Shown here one piece after another: positions 1 through 11,533 of a DNA stretch of 64,000 nt (the stretch's first letter is position 1; every line of letters begins with the position of its first letter). The notes under the pieces were generated by a model. That model ran no database searches, had not been told where the DNA came from, and saw only the letters and a list, made by a program, of their open reading frames with translations. The translations under genes and the position numbers were made by a program. Source of the stretch: Plasmopara viticola (Eukaryota; Oomycota; Peronosporomycetes; Peronosporales; Peronosporaceae); NCBI GenBank assembly GCA_001695595.3, contig MBPM02000036.1, positions 186,001-250,000 of the forward strand, in the 5' to 3' direction.

Positions 1-106
1 AGTACTACGCAATGAAGTACAATTGCGCAACGTGATTGGCTAACATGAAAGATCGCCTTAAATCAATACTGATGACTCCACCAATCTTGATTGTTTAGCG
101 AAAGAA

Positions 107-1515
107 ATGAAAGTGCCAAGTGCGCGGCGTTTTGTGACAGCGTTCTGCGTTCTATTACTCGCCGGTAGAGGTGCCCGGAAGCTGCGTTTTCTCGTAGCTT
201 CTTTGCTTGTCAAGTTTCGAGCTCTGACCGCAGCTAAGGCATTGGATTCGCCAACCTCAAAGCTGTTTAGTGTATTCCTGAGCGATCTGAGAGCTCACAC
301 CATTGGAAAAGTGCTGTTGGCGGAAAACTACTGCCTTGTACAAGCCAAAGATTGCGTTGATACGTACAAGTAAGTTGTAATGCATTTACTTAGGTCAATT
401 TTATCATCGAGATCAACTTTTCAAAGCTTACAAGTTGATGATCATTGACAACTTAATGATTGACTTTTAGGGTGCTGGTGCCACCAAGAACAAGCATTAC
501 ATTCCTTCTCGATGCTCTTATACAGTCTGGTGTAGAATTTGGTGCCGTGGCACCATCCACGTCCAGCAAGTTAGCGCCTTTGGCACTGGCCATGATTCCC
601 TTCTTGTACTTAGGACTTACGTACAAGATGCTGCGAGGAATGTATAGTACCGACGCTGGTACAGTGGGTAAAGATGGCACCAAAATGGCGCGCCCACAGC
701 AAGACAGTCAGCAAATCTCGTTTCAAGATGTGGCCGGCATCGACGGCGCCAGGAAAGAGTTGGAGGAAGTTGTTGACTTTTTACGACATCCAGCAAAATA
801 CCAAGCCATTGGAGCCAAAGTCCCAAAAGGCGTGCTGCTTTGTGGACCTTCAGGAACAGGCAAGACTCTTCTCGCCCGAGCAGTAGCCTCCGAAGCAGGC
901 GTAGCATTTCTCTTTTGCTCGGCATCGGACTTTGTCGAGATGCTAGTGGGTCGCGGTGCAGCTCGAGTACGGGACCTCTTTACGCAGGCATCGCAGTACT
1001 CACAGTGTATCGTTTTTATTGATGAGATTGATGCGCTGGCAAAAGCGCGTGGCGGAATCAATTCAAACGATGAACGAGAACAGACGCTCAATCAGTTGTT
1101 GACAGAAATGGATGGGTTTGAAGGAAAGGCTAATGGAGTGATTGTGCTTGCAGCGACAAATCGCCTAGAAGTACTCGATCCCGCACTTTGTCGTCCGGGG
1201 CGCTTTGACCGACACGTGTACGTGGGGCTCCCTGATGTCAAGGGACGTGAGGACATTTTAAAGGTACATTGTCGCAATGTGCGGCTGGACACCGACTTGG
1301 ATTTGGCTGTCGTGGCAGAAAAGTGTGGTCAAAGTGGGCAATACTCAGGGGCTCAGCTTGCAAATTTAGTAAACGAAGCTGCTTTGCTGGCCGTGCGTCA
1401 CGGCCATACAAGTGTCAAATTTGAGCATTTTGAGCAGGCCATGAAGCGCGCTTTTAAGTCGCAGACACGTAGGGTGCCGGGAGTATCGATCGAGCTGATG
1501 ATGGAAAATGACTAG
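107..1515 (+). CDS. FtsH/YME1-type AAA ATPase lacking the M41 peptidase domain
   Basis: Two exons, 107-369 and 472-side exon 471-1515, with a GTAAGT...TTTTAG intron at 370-470. Joining keeps frame and gives 435 aa. Residues about 50-115 resemble the FtsH intermembrane/periplasmic domain, followed by a membrane segment near 122-145. The AAA module follows: Walker A GPSGTGKT at about 213-220, Walker B with IDEID near 271-275, and the second region of homology with CRPGRFDRH near 328-336. Known FtsH, YME1 and AFG3 proteins continue into a zinc peptidase with HEXXH; here TAG at 1513 comes straight after the AAA lid, and I find no HEXXH in any frame downstream. An alternative last exon after the TTTCAG at 1544-1553 would add only about a dozen residues. 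A possible acceptor (TTGTTTAG, ending at 98) just before the ATG means an earlier exon may lie outside the window. By family it acts in an organelle inner membrane as an unfoldase or a pseudoprotease partner; that role is inferred. Confidence 0.8.
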
Positions 1516-2494
1516 CAAAGTGCTGGTTTTACCATATTATTTTGCTTAATTTCAGCTTGAAGAACAAAAAAAAAGCAAAGGTTGGACGACAAAGTAGATT
1601 TACGAAAGGATAAAGGTTACAATTTGTGGCTAATTTTAACTGCCCAAGCTTGATAAGTTAAACTAAACTGCCGCAAGACGGATAAATTCATATTGCAAAC
1701 GAAACTTTGTACAGATGTTCTTGATCATGTTGTCATTGTAATTTACTTACAATTTTGCTATGTTTTTTTTGCCAGTGCGTACTACAAATTTGTGGCATCA
1801 CGAAATCCACACATCTCCGACCTGTCTGTTGGGTCTGATGTATTCGCGAGTGCGTCCTATGATTAAAATTTATTGGGAAGGTATAAATCATTAGAGCATC
1901 GCATAATACTTTTGGCTCCACGAAAGAAGGCTCCCCGAAAAATTATAATTCATTACACAAGAATGCGAAGTCATAGTGAGTTTGCAAGTTTCACTTTGTC
2001 TCGAGAAATAGTAGAGTTGTAGCTCTACTTTCAAAATAAGATGATAATTGATGATGCATCATCGACTGCGATGTTTAAATAGACGACTGCAACTTTCGTT
2101 AAGTCATTGATACAAAAAATATAGAGGCACTATACCACTAACAAATAGATATCTGACCTGCATATAAATTGAACTCTTTGACCAGCTGGGCAAGCAGTTC
2201 AAAAGATTGCACCAGGGCAATAACATTTTTGGTGTCTATTTATCGTCTCGGTATCGAAATCAACAAAGCACCATTGCGGCATGTGCTTGGTATTAATTAT
2301 AGCTTGATCAACTAACATTGATCAATTGATCTGTCGTATAGATTAATTCGTCGATGTTTATAATATATGGTTTATTCATGTTTCGCATTGGTTAATTGAT
2401 TTTTACTAGGTCATGACGTGTTTTTCGCCTATGAATCGTATCGGTAACCGAGCAACATCGCAACAACAGCTTTAGTGAGCTGAGCATCCTATGT
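1516..2494. other. AT-rich intergenic stretch
   Basis: No supportable gene. Short reading frames lack ATG starts or any recognisable motif. Confidence 0.6.
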
Positions 2495-2640
2495 CAAAAT
2501 GTGGGTATGGAGCTAACTTTTGATCGGCAAATATCACGTGCTGTTGATCTCCATATTACGTCTTCGTCACAATATTTGCTCTAACATACTCGTCACCATT
2601 TTTGTTCTGACAATCTCGCCTTGTCGAACGGGAGAAACTT
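2495..2640 (+). repeat. Segment Y fragment of the duplicated CREG/epimerase locus (copy D)
   Basis: The stretch around 2495-2570 (GTCAAAATGTGGGTATGG, then a diverged TCACGTG and GATCTCCATA) matches 15205-15265 on the same strand and the complement of 11100-11180. In the better-preserved copies this segment lies between the CREG-like gene and the epimerase gene. Here it precedes the epimerase fragment at 3.2 kb in the same order. No open frame survives. Confidence 0.6.
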
Positions 2641-3149
2641 GACCATCTGTGAAGGTTATTGAGTGATTGGCTTAAGCTGCTGGCATCACTTGACATATTC
2701 CGGTCACGCGAAGGACTCAAGCAAGTTGCTCCTAATAGAATGAAAGATCTCTCCCCACTGCACTCCAGGGTTTGTTTCTTAGGATTCGCGCATAACTTGA
2801 AGCGACTGCCAACTGTGATATACATAAGGCTCCTTAAATTTAGTATAACAGATCTTTCTGATCCTTCCTATCATCTCAAATTTGCATCAGTGCGGCTTAT
2901 TGTACCAAAGCTCACACAACGAGCAATCGTATTAATTCACACTGGAGGATATGCTGAGGAACGTAGTAACGTGGGCTCTCGTATACTTTCAAACTTTATA
3001 TTAAGAAGCGTCTGAAGTTTACGTGTCGACATGAAATATAGAAGGAAGCTCGGCTCCACCTTTACAAAGCTTCAGAAGGAAGCGATTTTAAAATCTGAGA
3101 CTCCGATTCCTCGGCAACTAAGACGATGACATGATAAAAGGCCAGAACG

Positions 3150-3632
3150 CTGAACACTCTGACAACCATTCTTCATTTCACTTCCCCAGACACACAAGTC
3201 TAATCCTCGAGCACAATCGTAATAAAGAAATCTCTCTTCAAGGCTGCAACCCTCGTGTCGAAGCTGTTTGCGTCTGCCAATGCCGAGTTAAAGACCGTCA
3301 AGCTTACTCATCCGATGGGCTCCAGTGCCGGTATTTTCTCTTTGGCGTACACGTCAAGTCGTTACATGCGGACTCTACTTCAACACTTAACATTCTATCC
3401 ATGTTGATTGAGTCATTTATGGACGGCGTAAATCCCATTCGTGGCGGTATCCCTCTCGTATTACGAAACTTTGGCAAAGCTGTGGGGTCACGGTTTCGCT
3501 CGTACAATTAACTGGACTCTGTCCTTTGAATGAAGATGCTGCGGACGAGTTCACGTCCAGTGAAGCCAATCTTCAATGGCATCGAGCAACGCGACCCGTG
3601 ATATATGGCTCTTTGGCTTTGCACTGACATCG
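3150..3632 (+). pseudogene. Truncated hexose-6-phosphate 1-epimerase pseudogene (N-terminal half)
   Basis: The sequence parallels the open epimerase gene at 33.1-34.0 kb from its upstream region (CACTTCCCCAGACACAC), through the signal-peptide region and the NPIRGGIPL motif (about 3434-3460), to a point equal to residue about 139 of the intact protein. Frameshifts and stops break the frame. The homology stops at about 3632, where the Ty3/Gypsy 5' LTR begins. The C-terminal half does not follow the element in the same orientation. Confidence 0.8.
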
Positions 3633-4069
3633 TGATGCAACCGTCGTCTCCGGCAGTTTTGTCGGTAACGGCTTTTACGCAATGTAATAAAAAATTTCCC
3701 CAAGATACTTATGCATTATTACCAATTGTAGGAGAAGGCGAATCCACAATTTTTCGACCAAAAGAAAGTTCCAGATGTCACACAATCATTGGAAGTCAAG
3801 AGACCTTACTTGCTGAAAGTAATCTAGGATATCTAAAACGCCAGATGGAATAAGAAAGAACGATAGCTTTAGGATGGTAGCACTAGATAGCTGAGAGCCA
3901 CCAGTCAGGCTATAGCAAGAAAACACGTCGTAAAAGCTCTTCATTTAATATCACTCCTCAATTTGCTTTAAGCCTCTATTTCTCTTTCCCCATCACCGAC
4001 TTCACCCCGCCCGGGCCTCAGCCTTCTCCGACGACCGACTCAAAAACCTTTCTCCACGACTGTGCTACA
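3633..4069 (+). repeat. 5' LTR of the Ty3/Gypsy element
   Basis: Matches 9356-9697 with many substitutions. Shared blocks include the ACCGTCGTC start, CATTGGAAGTCAA, CACCAGTCAGGCT and the CTGTG(C/T)TACA end. It is longer than the 3' copy because the 3' copy carries deletions. Confidence 0.8.
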
Positions 4070-4880
4070 TGGTAGACATTGTTAGTCAAGTTCAAGAGTA
4101 TAAGACAAGGGCGCTCGTGGTCACATAGTGAGAAGCGAATCATCTTGTGATTACTATTACGAGCCACATAGTGAGAAGTTCAAGATTTCAAAGGGTTTTC
4201 GTACAACACGAACCCAAAGCTCAGTGGTTGGTTTGTGTGGTAGCACGCTAGTGTGCTACATACATCTAAACTTACATCGATTGGTCTGTATTTTTGTGCT
4301 TTTGCCTTTTGGTGAGTCTCTTGAAACAAGGAGAATAACTTCCAGATAAGTTCTCCAATTGGCTTTGGTTGATCTACATCCAATACTACTAAGCTGCTGT
4401 GTTTGACTTCGAAGTATGGGAAAATGGAAGTCTCATGAATCTTTTCATTGATACCACTGAGCTCCTAACAAGTCGTAACGAGGAGTGCGAAAAGGCTTGT
4501 AGTTATCAACGGTAAAGCAGCTAAAGCTTGTCCAACTTATCTGAAACGAAATACCGGATTGTAAGGACTCAGGTGCCAGAAATTTAGTGCACGACATCAC
4601 TGAAGACCTAAAGCGCCGTATTCAGCTAGCCAAAGGGCTCTTAAAAGGTTTATTGGACCACTCTATCTATACATGCAAAAAAGCGTAACTGTACAAAAAA
4701 ATCTAATCTGTTTTGTTTTATTCTTGAGATTTTTCAAGGTCTGGTAGATAATACAAAGAGCGCTGAGAAGTCAAGTAAATATAGCCCATCAAAGAGACCG
4801 TACGACCAAGCTTTTATCGCCTAACACAAGACCTCGTCAACAGAGTCTAACAAGTGCTCTCGACGACAATAATTATTACG

Positions 4881-4996
4881 GCCAACGTCGCGCTCAAGGT
4901 CACGAGCGCCGACTCCACAAGATGTGGCAAGTGCTAATGGCCAACGTCGCTTAAGGTCACGAGCGCCGACTCCACAAGATGTGGCAAGTGCTAATG
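4881..4996 (+). repeat. Tandem duplication, two units of 59 and 57 bp
   Basis: GCCAACGTCGC...GTGCTAATG occurs twice in a row (4881-4939 and 4940-4996), differing by a 2-base deletion. It lies in the leader/gag part of the Gypsy element. Confidence 0.9.
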
Positions 4997-5099
4997 GCCA
5001 AGCGGTGACAACCGTTTAGGCTAGTAAAACTCCCTCGGCAGCGACAAGACACGATACAATGTCCATGCAGCAAATACTATTGCATTTCACTCAGCTTCA

Positions 5100-5800
5100 A
5101 CACCAATATGCAAGCCCAAATGCAACTGGCTAAAGAGTGCTTCAAATTCCACGTTGTATCCAGAGGCGAGCAGAAGAAAAAACTTCTTCTGTTTTTGAAG
5201 GGACGTCTGGCGGAGATTTTGAATAGTGAATACTACGCCAACAATTACCACTTTATGACATCAGAGTTGTCAGACTTTGTGACCCTTATCTCAAGTATTT
5301 TAGGTAAAATTAGTACCGTGTCTTTATCGCTGACTGCGAGCGCACGATCGTGCTCAAAACATGCACATTGTTTAAATTCAATTGCGCACACGCTTCAGGT
5401 TCAAGGATGTTAAGTATGGTCTTCGAGAACGGACGTACAAAGGGTAATTTCCATAATTACATCTCAAAATTCCAGGACTTAATGTCCCAGACTGAATTGG
5501 AGATAAGTTAATTAGAAAAGTATTTTCTTTTCTCAGAATGTATTGCGAAAAGAAACCGCAATGTCGATCAAGGAAGAGAGTTCGCGTAATCTTCAGGAGG
5601 CTATTAGAGTTACCTCCAACTTCATGTTTGCACATTACTCGGGCAGGCAATATCATGTATCGACTAAGTCGTCCAAGACGGTGCCTGCAAAATTGCACTC
5701 TTGTCGGAACAATCACGACCTCAGAAACAAAAGCGCTTTGGAAAGAGAAAGGACGAGAACGAAAACTGGACAAAATCGGCAACACGTAACAACTGTGGCG
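5100..5800 (+). pseudogene. Gag-like region of the Gypsy element, degenerate
   Basis: A charged open stretch (5108-5413, with KECFKFHV and KGRLAEIL) sits where gag should be, between the LTR/leader and pol. No zinc knuckle was recognised, so the assignment rests mainly on position. Confidence 0.4.
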
Positions 5801-6129
5801 TTGTCAGCCACATATCGCCACAATATACCCCCTAACGTATAAAAGCGAATCGTTATATTGAAGGTGCACCATATGCTATCTGCAAAGCAAAAGCTCAAGC
5901 TTTTAAAAACGCTGCCAGGAGAGACCTGTCACAATCTTTACTGACAATGAATGTAGTCTTAACGATGTATCCGAAAACCCGGTGAAGCGACGTAAGCTTT
6001 AAGTAATTGAGGGTGAGTTGATGCGGGTCGACCTTGGTTACGACCAGGTTGTTTACCGCCCATGGCGAATGGTGCACATGAAGTTTTAGATACCTGATTC
6101 TCCTAATACACCGGGAACAGTCTAGGCTA

Positions 6130-9100
6130 TGCCTGTTCTTGAAGATTAGGATGTTGTCAGTGGCATGATGTGGCTTCGTTAACAAAATCCAGATATCAAC
6201 TGGACAACAGAGCGCATGTCTCCTTGCATCAAGACGGAGCACCACGTGGCAATTTGACTAAACCGCAGAATCAATGTCCGTCCAGATGGACAACTGGACA
6301 ACGCAAGGCTCGAATCAATCGGAGCCACGAAATCTTCAATTATATCGGCAAAACGACCACCATGGCCATCACAGAATGATGCTTCTAATTTCCATCTACC
6401 AGATTTCGAGAATGTTGCGGGGCGACAAAGACATTAAAGCTGTCTGCGTCGTCAATTCCTCATACTTTGTAATGGCTGAGCGCCTCAAAAAGTAAGGATG
6501 GGATTGCTATAGGAAAAATTTGGCGTATGAAACGCTGCGCAAGTACGCGGCTACAGTATTTCGTGCAAAGTTTCCTAGCGAAACACCTACAGTAAGGGAA
6601 GAAGTTGAGCACAATTTTTTTCTTAAGCCTAGTACCAAGCCGATATCCGTCAGACAATGGTGCCCGAGTTCTGAACGGCACAGAAAGATTAATAAAAACG
6701 CCAAAAGGAGGATTTAAGCAGGCAGGACTCGACCAAGCCAGTCTCCCTTTCTGGCACCAGCGTTCGTGACAAGAAGTATGTTTGCGCGCGATTATTGTCA
6801 GCTGATTCTAGAGACAACTTCGCCGGCGATACCGATGCTGCGTACGAAAGATACCTTTGACGCCGTGTCGAGAAGTCATTGATTTTCGTGCATGGACCTA
6901 CTTTAGGCCTAATAATAGTTTAAGTTGATTGAATAGGACATCTCATTTTCTGCGTTTTCCACCCCAGATGATCTGATTGATTATCTAGCTACTCCCATTG
7001 GCCTAAGCGGAAGTCCGGGTCGATGTAAACGTTTTCGCAGAAGGTCTTTTGGGACATAGGGAATGTAAAGAAAATTCTACTTTGACGACATATACGCGTT
7101 CGCAAAAAGTGAAGATGTCGCGGACCACGTTACAACTGCAGACCGTGTATAGAAATGGTGTGAAGGACAGCATTTTTTCACCAAGCTGTCAATGTGCCAG
7201 CTCTGCGAGGATAAAAGTTTATGCCTCAGAGACTTTGTCAATCGAAAGGCTTCCGAATAGACCCCGACAAGGGAAAAATCATCGCAAAATGTCCTATTCC
7301 CAAGTGAAAGAAGCAAATGAAGTGCTATTTAATAGGCTCTACAAGGAATTTGCGCAATTTGTATGACCACTACGCGACAGTGCTAGAAGATATCGTCTTT
7401 GAGAAACGTCGCTTGACGCATTAACTTGTTCTTTATCAAAATATTTAAAAGCCATTTGGTTTACGAATGGATGCCTTTAAACTTGCGATGGGGAGAAAGT
7501 CTTTCTTATAAGGGAGGGAGAGCTAAAGCATGTTTTACTGATCAAGAAATGAAGCCAGCCGAGGTGGACTACCCTATTTTTGAGCAAGATCTACTTGTAG
7601 TTATGCATGCGCTGAAAGTGTACCTTCTCGATCGACCATTTACGGTCGAAACGGAGCACAAAAGTATCGAGATGATCCTGACGCAGGAGACTACGAACCG
7701 CAAACTAGCCCGATGGCTCAATGAGCTTGCAGAATACCAGCCTTTGTGCAAGTGTATTATCGGTGAAACTTACATTGTGGCTGATGCACAGTCACGCAAT
7801 CCGAGATCGAGAGTAAGCTGTCCAAGTTGGCTTGCATGAGCTCCCGGAAGCGGCTAAGAACCGCGAGATCGTGGCCACAATCAAAATGAACAAGGTTACA
7901 GCTGCTCAAGTCTTCAATACTATGTATGCGTGGAACAGAGACCTAAAGTGTTTCGCCAAGAAGCTAAAAAAAAGAGATGATTTGCCGAAGTATGCATTGA
8001 AGGGTTGTATTTTGTACTAACAAACAGGCGAAGATAAGACTCCACGACTTTAGATATCCGACGACGAAGATTTGAAATATTGCTTCCTCTGTGAAATCTT
8101 GATTCTGTATCGGCGGGCAACTTAGGGTTTTACAAGACCTATCTGGCCGGACGTCAAAAGTATCTGGCCAATAATGACGAAGTATATTCAGCGCTATGTC
8201 AACACTTGCGAAATGTTTGAGCGCAACAAGGCTAGGCATAGGATTACTTCAGCCTCTGAATGTTCCACGAGGCAGATAATCAATGGACTTTATTGTGTCT
8301 TTATACGGGGATCAAAAGTGATTTTAATGCCGTCATGCCGATTGTTGATCGCTTAGCAAAAAGGGCTATGTTCGTCGCTACGACAACAACGAGCGAAACT
8401 GCAGAATTCGCAAAGGCCGTCATAAAAAAATATGATGGACCAAGACATATCAAAGATCACCGAAACACCAAGTTCACATCTGAGTAATGGCAAGCAATTG
8501 TGTCTGCAGCGGATTCGCGACACAATTTGGCTCCGGCTTTTAGACCACAAACGGATGTACAAACGGCAAGAACTAATTGTTTTTGGACATCTCCTACGGG
8601 GTGTCGCTAACCCAGCTTAATATGATTGATATGACTTCTTGCACTTGGCTGATATAATGTTTAATCAATGCAAACACTCTACAATTGGGCCGAAGAAGAT
8701 CTAGGGTATGTTTCTCATATGCTGGATGATGTGGCATCAGTTCCAGAATGTCGAAAGTCGGAAAATTAGCCCAAGTGTTTCTTCTACGTAAAAGAAGGTT
8801 TACTTAAGATTGCACAGGACCGGATGAGCAAAGCACAAGAACGCATAGAGTACCATAAAGACAAGAATGGACTTGTCGAAGAGTTTCACGCTGGCGATGT
8901 GATGCTTTTAGACAGCAAAACTTCGGATGTGCATCACAAAGTTTTTTGCTTAGTCCAAGAAACTCGCGGTAGGATTCGTTGGCCCATTTCCGATCGAGAA
9001 AAACGTTTTGCGACCTTCATATGGATTAGAATTACTGAAAAGATTAAAGCTGCACTTAGTATCTCATACCTTACTGTTGATGCCGTATTGCAAAAATTCC

Positions 9101-9270
9101 GAGCGTCGGAATAAGGTGAAAAAGGTCGTGTTGTTCGATGGCTTTGAAGGACAACTCGTTGAAGCTGTTATTGCCCGCCGTAAGTACAAGGAAAACTGCA
9201 GTACAAAGTTTGATGGGTTGGTGAAACCAAGAAGGAAGCCAATTAAGAGACCTTAAGGAATTCAGGCATC
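6130..9270 (+). pseudogene. Gypsy pol relic: protease, RT, RNase H, integrase, chromodomain-like tail
   Basis: Read across frames, 6150-6240 gives a protease-end motif like GMMWLR...NPDINW. Positions 6520-6717 give the RT entry (REEVEHNFFL then KPISVRQW). Near 7080-7130 is a DDIYAFAKSEDV stretch that fits the RT catalytic region. 7426-7839 is an RNase H frame with YPIFEQDLLVVMHAL and ending VADAQSRNP. 8174-8260 carries the integrase zinc-finger end (CEMFERNKARH), and 8290-8600 the core (MPIVDRLAKRAMF). 8824-9060 is the integrase C-terminal part, and 9120-9230 has a VEAVIARRKYKE stretch resembling a chromodomain start. Stops and frameshifts occur throughout. Confidence 0.8.
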
Positions 9271-9355
9271 TCAACGGACTTATTGACCTCGATTGGTCAT
9301 CCAGAGATTTTAGCCCTATATTCTAAAATAGGCATCTTCTTAAAGGGGGCTTATG

Positions 9356-9697
9356 TGACGTGACCGTCGTCGTCGGCAGATTTGGCGGTGTTACCAAGCT
9401 TTTGACCAGAAGTAGAGTCTAGAAATCTCTTTATCATTGGAAGTCAACAGGCCTCATTGGTCAAAACTAATTGAATATGCGTATCAAGCAAGATGGAGTA
9501 AAGAAGAATGATAGCCTTTAGGATGGTGGCTTGAAATAGCTGAGATCCACCAGTCAGGCTGTAGCAAGACAAGGGTTTGTAAAAGCTCTCGATTTGATAT
9601 CACTTTTTAGTTTGCTTAAGCAACTAGCACTTCTCCTCCTCCCCAACTTCTTCCCGCTCGCCACCTTCAGAAAAGCTCTCACCGCAACTGTGTTACA
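9356..9697 (+). repeat. 3' LTR of the Ty3/Gypsy element
   Basis: Second copy of the 3633-4069 repeat, preceded by the AAAGGGGG polypurine run. Internal deletions make it about 95 bp shorter. Confidence 0.8.
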
Positions 9698-9789
9698 TAT
9701 TACCATTCGAAGCATCTTAATAAGGTACAGATTAGAGATAAATCATCTTGATTTTAGAGGTGATAACTAATAGCATCTGCTGCAGCGTG

Positions 9790-10250
9790 TACGTTTGGCC
9801 AGTGCACCAAGGCGCGGCCAGGCTTGATAGCGACCATGTACTTCTGCATAACCGCGATGTCTTTTATGGTGCTAGCACGGAATTTATAGGGATGTCACAC
9901 GACAGAGTCAGTCTCGGTCTTACGTGTACCCTTGCCGGAGAACCCGCTGATGAAGCCTGTCGTATCATTCGAGACCGTGCGGCCCACACCGTTGACCCCC
10001 TTGATACTTGCGCTGATCGTGTCAAGAGCGTCGCTGTCAAAATTATTGGTTCGACAATTGAAGTCAATGCGTTTGCGGGTCTCGGTCCTGTTGATCTTAG
10101 CCACCTTGTCGTAGTAGTCAACGTTCGTAAATTCATATGCTTTTATAAAGAGCGTCATCCCCCGTAGGTGACTATGTAATAGCATATGAAAATCATAGAT
10201 ACCCTCGACCGTATTGTGAACATGCAAAGCTTTTATATGTACAATTGAGC
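9790..10250 (-). pseudogene. Truncated hexose-6-phosphate 1-epimerase pseudogene (C-terminal half)
   Basis: The minus strand from 10250 downward matches residues about 141 to the end of the epimerase at 33.1-34.0 kb: the HNT...FHMLLH region, NVDYYDKVAK, a TINAIIKGVN-like stretch, then KYMVAIKPG near 9800-9825. Upstream of 10250 the sequence jumps directly to the epimerase 5' flank (compare GATGGAGTGAAATGAAGAA with the flank of the intact gene near 34050-34075). The N-terminal coding part has therefore been deleted. Frameshifts break the rest. Confidence 0.8.
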
Positions 10251-11034
10251 TGGAACTCGTGTGTCTGATGGAGTGAAATGAAGAACAGACACCAGAGTAT
10301 CCATCGTATAGGCGTCGTCGTCTTAATTACCGAGAAATTGGTAGCATTCTCAGACTGTGGGAGGGTTACCTTGTAGAACTATTTAGAGGTGAGAAAGTTC
10401 CGAGCATATGTCTTAGACACTGTCTCCAGTGTACGTCGTCACGTAAGACTTTGCTCTATGTGACAAGTTTGGCATTTGCCTTTAGAATTGCGCGATTCCT
10501 AAAAGCGAACACTAGAAAGAAGTGACCAAAAATTGTTGGTTTCTGTTAGAGACAACCGTCTTGGTCCTATCGTGTGACGGTACAACACCAAGTGATGTCA
10601 GCAACCTAGCGTATACTCAAATTTTGCATCGTTTGATGCACGCAGTTTATCAACTTACTTTGTCTAAAAAATTATGTTTCAAGAAACACCTTTCAGTCAT
10701 CATTCTATTGAGTAAAAATACATTATCATCCCTTCCTCTAAGCTATGCTACTGTATTTTGTTGTGCTTAGTAGGATAAGACACTATTTTTTCTCTGGGTT
10801 GTTGGTAGCTCAAAGCGTGGTACAACGCAACACAGGGTCGAGAGCCTCCCGCAGAATTATAAGAACTAAACTTTCGTAAGACGTGGTTGACAAGTAGGCG
10901 GTAAGTTGGAAAGTACATTAATCACACCATCATCTCCCATGCGGTATTCATAACGTTCGAAAAGCTTCGCCTGTCTATTCTAGAACATTCATACTCCATC
11001 ATGTCTCATCAGATGTCCTGTCACTTGATTGTCC
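10251..11034. other. Diverged flank of the duplicated locus (copy A)
   Basis: No gene. Short matches to 34.2-34.5 kb, such as GCGCGATTCCT...AAGCGA and GACGTCAGCAACC-type blocks, show this is the same flank as in copy C. Confidence 0.5.
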
Positions 11035-11289
11035 TCAACCCATTATGGGTTGACAAGTGACGGACCAACGATAGTGGTTGTCCCAACAGTGGTAAGCTCG
11101 CATGCGTTTTACTGTATGGAGATCGAGCACGGGAGATTTGCCGGTCGAAAAGTAGCACCATACCCACATTTTGACATGTAATGCTGAGTACCAGAAAGCT
11201 GCTGCTGACGGAGGTGCAATCCACGATATACCTATGACCAAACTCGTGATCACTGCAATATAACCGCTTTTAATGAGTAAATTCGACAT
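11035..11289 (-). CDS. Hypothetical 84-aa protein with a signal-like N-terminus (segment Y, copy A)
   Basis: ATG at 11289 opens a frame with a hydrophobic stretch (residues about 10-24) followed by IAPPSAAAF, which looks like a signal peptide with an Ala-x-Ala cleavage site; TGA is at 11035. The equivalent region of copy B has ATG followed at once by TAG, and copy C has a diverged frame that keeps APLSAAAF. It lies 245 bp downstream of the CREG-like gene on the same strand. Nothing outside these copies is recognised. It may be a degraded exon rather than a gene. Confidence 0.3.
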   Translation of the reverse strand: MSNLLIKSGYIAVITSLVIGISWIAPPSAAAFWYSALHVKMWVWCYFSTGKSPVLDLHTVKRMRAYHCWDNHYRWSVTCQPIMG

Positions 11290-11533
11290 GATAAGAAAAA
11301 ACAATAACGTGACCAATACATAAGTCGAACACAAAATATTTAAGGACTTCAAGGGCTTACATTCACACTACTTTAACCGATCGACCGCTCAAGAAGACTG
11401 ATAATATCAAGTTCTACTACAGAGTGGTAAAGCAGTCCAGCATAGATTACATTTTAAGTGATGCTGAAGAAAACAGAATGGCTACCTATTCGTAAGATAG
11501 GATTACAATCTGCCTATTGCCAGCGCATAGTGC

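Larger units (their letters stand above)
3633..9697 (+). mobile_element. Decayed Ty3/Gypsy LTR retrotransposon
   Basis: Two diverged direct repeats, 3633-4069 and 9356-9697, both start TGA and end in ACA and flank a pol region. The sequence after the first LTR starts TGGTAGAC, as expected of a tRNA primer-binding site. A purine run AAAGGGGG lies just before the second LTR. Internal order is leader and gag-like region (about 4.1-5.8 kb), protease/RT (6.1-7.4), RNase H (7.4-7.8), integrase (8.1-8.9) and a chromodomain-like tail (about 9.1), which is standard for Gypsy. Numerous stops and frameshifts show it is dead. I see no convincing target-site duplication, consistent with later rearrangement on the right side. 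Confidence 0.85.

Noticed and set aside
5895..6245. 116-aa minus-strand frame
   Set aside because: It is antisense to the Gypsy protease region and has no family motif.
3633..9697. Simple insertion of the Gypsy element into one epimerase gene
   Set aside because: The two epimerase halves lie on opposite strands, and the right half is joined to epimerase 5' flank at 10250, so a plain insertion cannot explain them.
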